A DNA stretch of 6,574 bases from Bacteroidota bacterium (lineage in GTDB: Bacteria > Bacteroidota > Rhodothermia > Rhodothermales > UBA10348): assembly GCA_024640835.1 (NCBI GenBank), contig JAHEEH010000115.1:1-6574 (forward strand), given 5' to 3'. The position numbers were made by a program, and so were the translations under genes. Position 1 is the stretch's first letter; every line of letters begins with the position of its first letter. Under the pieces are notes generated by a model. The model ran no database searches. It saw only the letters and a program-made list of their open reading frames with translations, and had not been told where the DNA came from. Positions 6,146 to 6,574 of this stretch are shown piece after piece.

Positions 6146-6574
6146 TCAGCCTTCGTTCTCCAATGCCGCCTGCGCCGCCGCCAGGCGTGCGATCGGCACG
6201 CGGAATGGCGAACAGGAGACATAGTCCATGCCGACCTCGTAGCAGAAGTGGACCGAGTGCGGATCGCCTCCGTGCTCCCCGCAGATGCCGACCTTCAGGT
6301 TCGGCCGGGTGGAGCGGCCCCGCTCCGTTCCCATCCGGACCAGCTGGCCGACACCCTCGACGTCGATCGTCTGGAAGGGATCGTCCGGCAGGATCTTCGC
6401 GTCCACGTACTCGGGCAGGAAGACTCCGGCGTCATCGCGGGAGTAACCGAAAGTCATCTGGGTCAGGTCGTTCGTGCCGAACGAGAAGAACTCCGCTTCG
6501 CGCGCGATCGCGTCGGCGGTCACGGCGGCCCGCGGCACCTCGATCATCGTGCCGATCAGCACGTTCAGTTTCTT
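6146..6574 (-). CDS. ppdK: Pyruvate, phosphate dikinase, C-terminal fragment (5' end beyond window edge)
   Basis: PPDK interconverts pyruvate, ATP and phosphate with PEP, AMP and pyrophosphate in the cytosol, serving gluconeogenesis or pyrophosphate-linked glycolysis. The window holds the last 142 residues of a protein usually near 880. They belong to the C-terminal TIM-barrel that binds pyruvate/PEP. Visible motifs are '[19 protein letters not shown]', [20 protein letters not shown] with the Asn-Asp pair of the active site, and [11 protein letters not shown] with the conserved catalytic cysteine (codon 6283-6281). '[18 protein letters not shown]' separates it from the paralogues PEP synthase and PTS enzyme I, which differ after NDLTQ. 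The frame runs open to the right edge (AAG-AAA-CTG-AAC before the GTG at 6562), so that GTG is internal. The upstream ATP-grasp and phosphohistidine domains are not in view. A strong terminator follows the stop. Confidence 0.95.
   Translation of the reverse strand, partial: KKLNVLIGTMIEVPRAAVTADAIAREAEFFSFGTNDLTQMTFGYSRDDAGVFLPEYVDAKILPDDPFQTIDVEGVGQLVRMGTERGRSTRPNLKVGICGEHGGDPHSVHFCYEVGMDYVSCSPFRVPIARLAAAQAALENEG

Noticed and set aside
1..6574. CRISPR array, insertion sequence, tRNA, rRNA or phage genes
   Set aside because: No regular direct repeats, transposase motifs, terminal inverted repeats with target duplications, tRNA-like cloverleaf or phage-type proteins were seen on either strand.

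Overview
The window is GC-rich DNA, with codon third positions almost all G or C, and it looks like an ordinary bacterial chromosome. It holds four recognisable protein genes, two small genes I do not recognise, and structured intergenic DNA. Lon begins with a leader (an acidic 'IPLPTPDEE' stretch, then 'PEVLPILTLRNTVLFPGVVLPITVGRD') that resembles Lon proteins of the Bacteroidota/FCB group. With the high GC and the presence of a pyruvate phosphate dikinase, this makes a Gemmatimonadota-like or other high-GC FCB bacterium my best guess. That placement is inference only.

Layout, left to right. (1) 1-1214, minus: a cystathionine beta-synthase whose C-terminal CBS-domain end runs off the left edge. 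(2) 1215-1341: a divergent intergenic region with one AT-rich island and a set of nested, overlapping inverted repeats. (3) 1342-2781, plus: a soluble hybrid histidine kinase (diverged PAS-like N-terminus, HisKA, HATPase, receiver). (4) 2782-2895: a gap with a weak candidate terminator. (5) 2896-5403, plus: a full-length LonA protease. (6) 5404-5964, minus: two small genes of unknown function, 9 nt apart and probably translationally coupled. The second converges on lon so closely that the two stop codons abut in a TGATCA palindrome. (7) 5965-6145: an intergenic region with a strong minus-strand intrinsic terminator, a separate bulged hairpin and a thrice-repeated 8-mer. (8) 6146-6574, minus: the C-terminal end of pyruvate phosphate dikinase, running off the right edge.

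The recognisable genes cover sulfur amino-acid metabolism, signalling, protein quality control and PEP/pyruvate interconversion, and I see no single pathway joining them. There is no CRISPR array, rRNA, tRNA, insertion sequence or phage gene. The least explained parts are the small two-gene operon, one of whose products has a histone-H1-like Lys/Ala/Pro tail, and the structured DNA before it and between cbs and the kinase gene. I do not see convincing evidence of a new multi-gene system.
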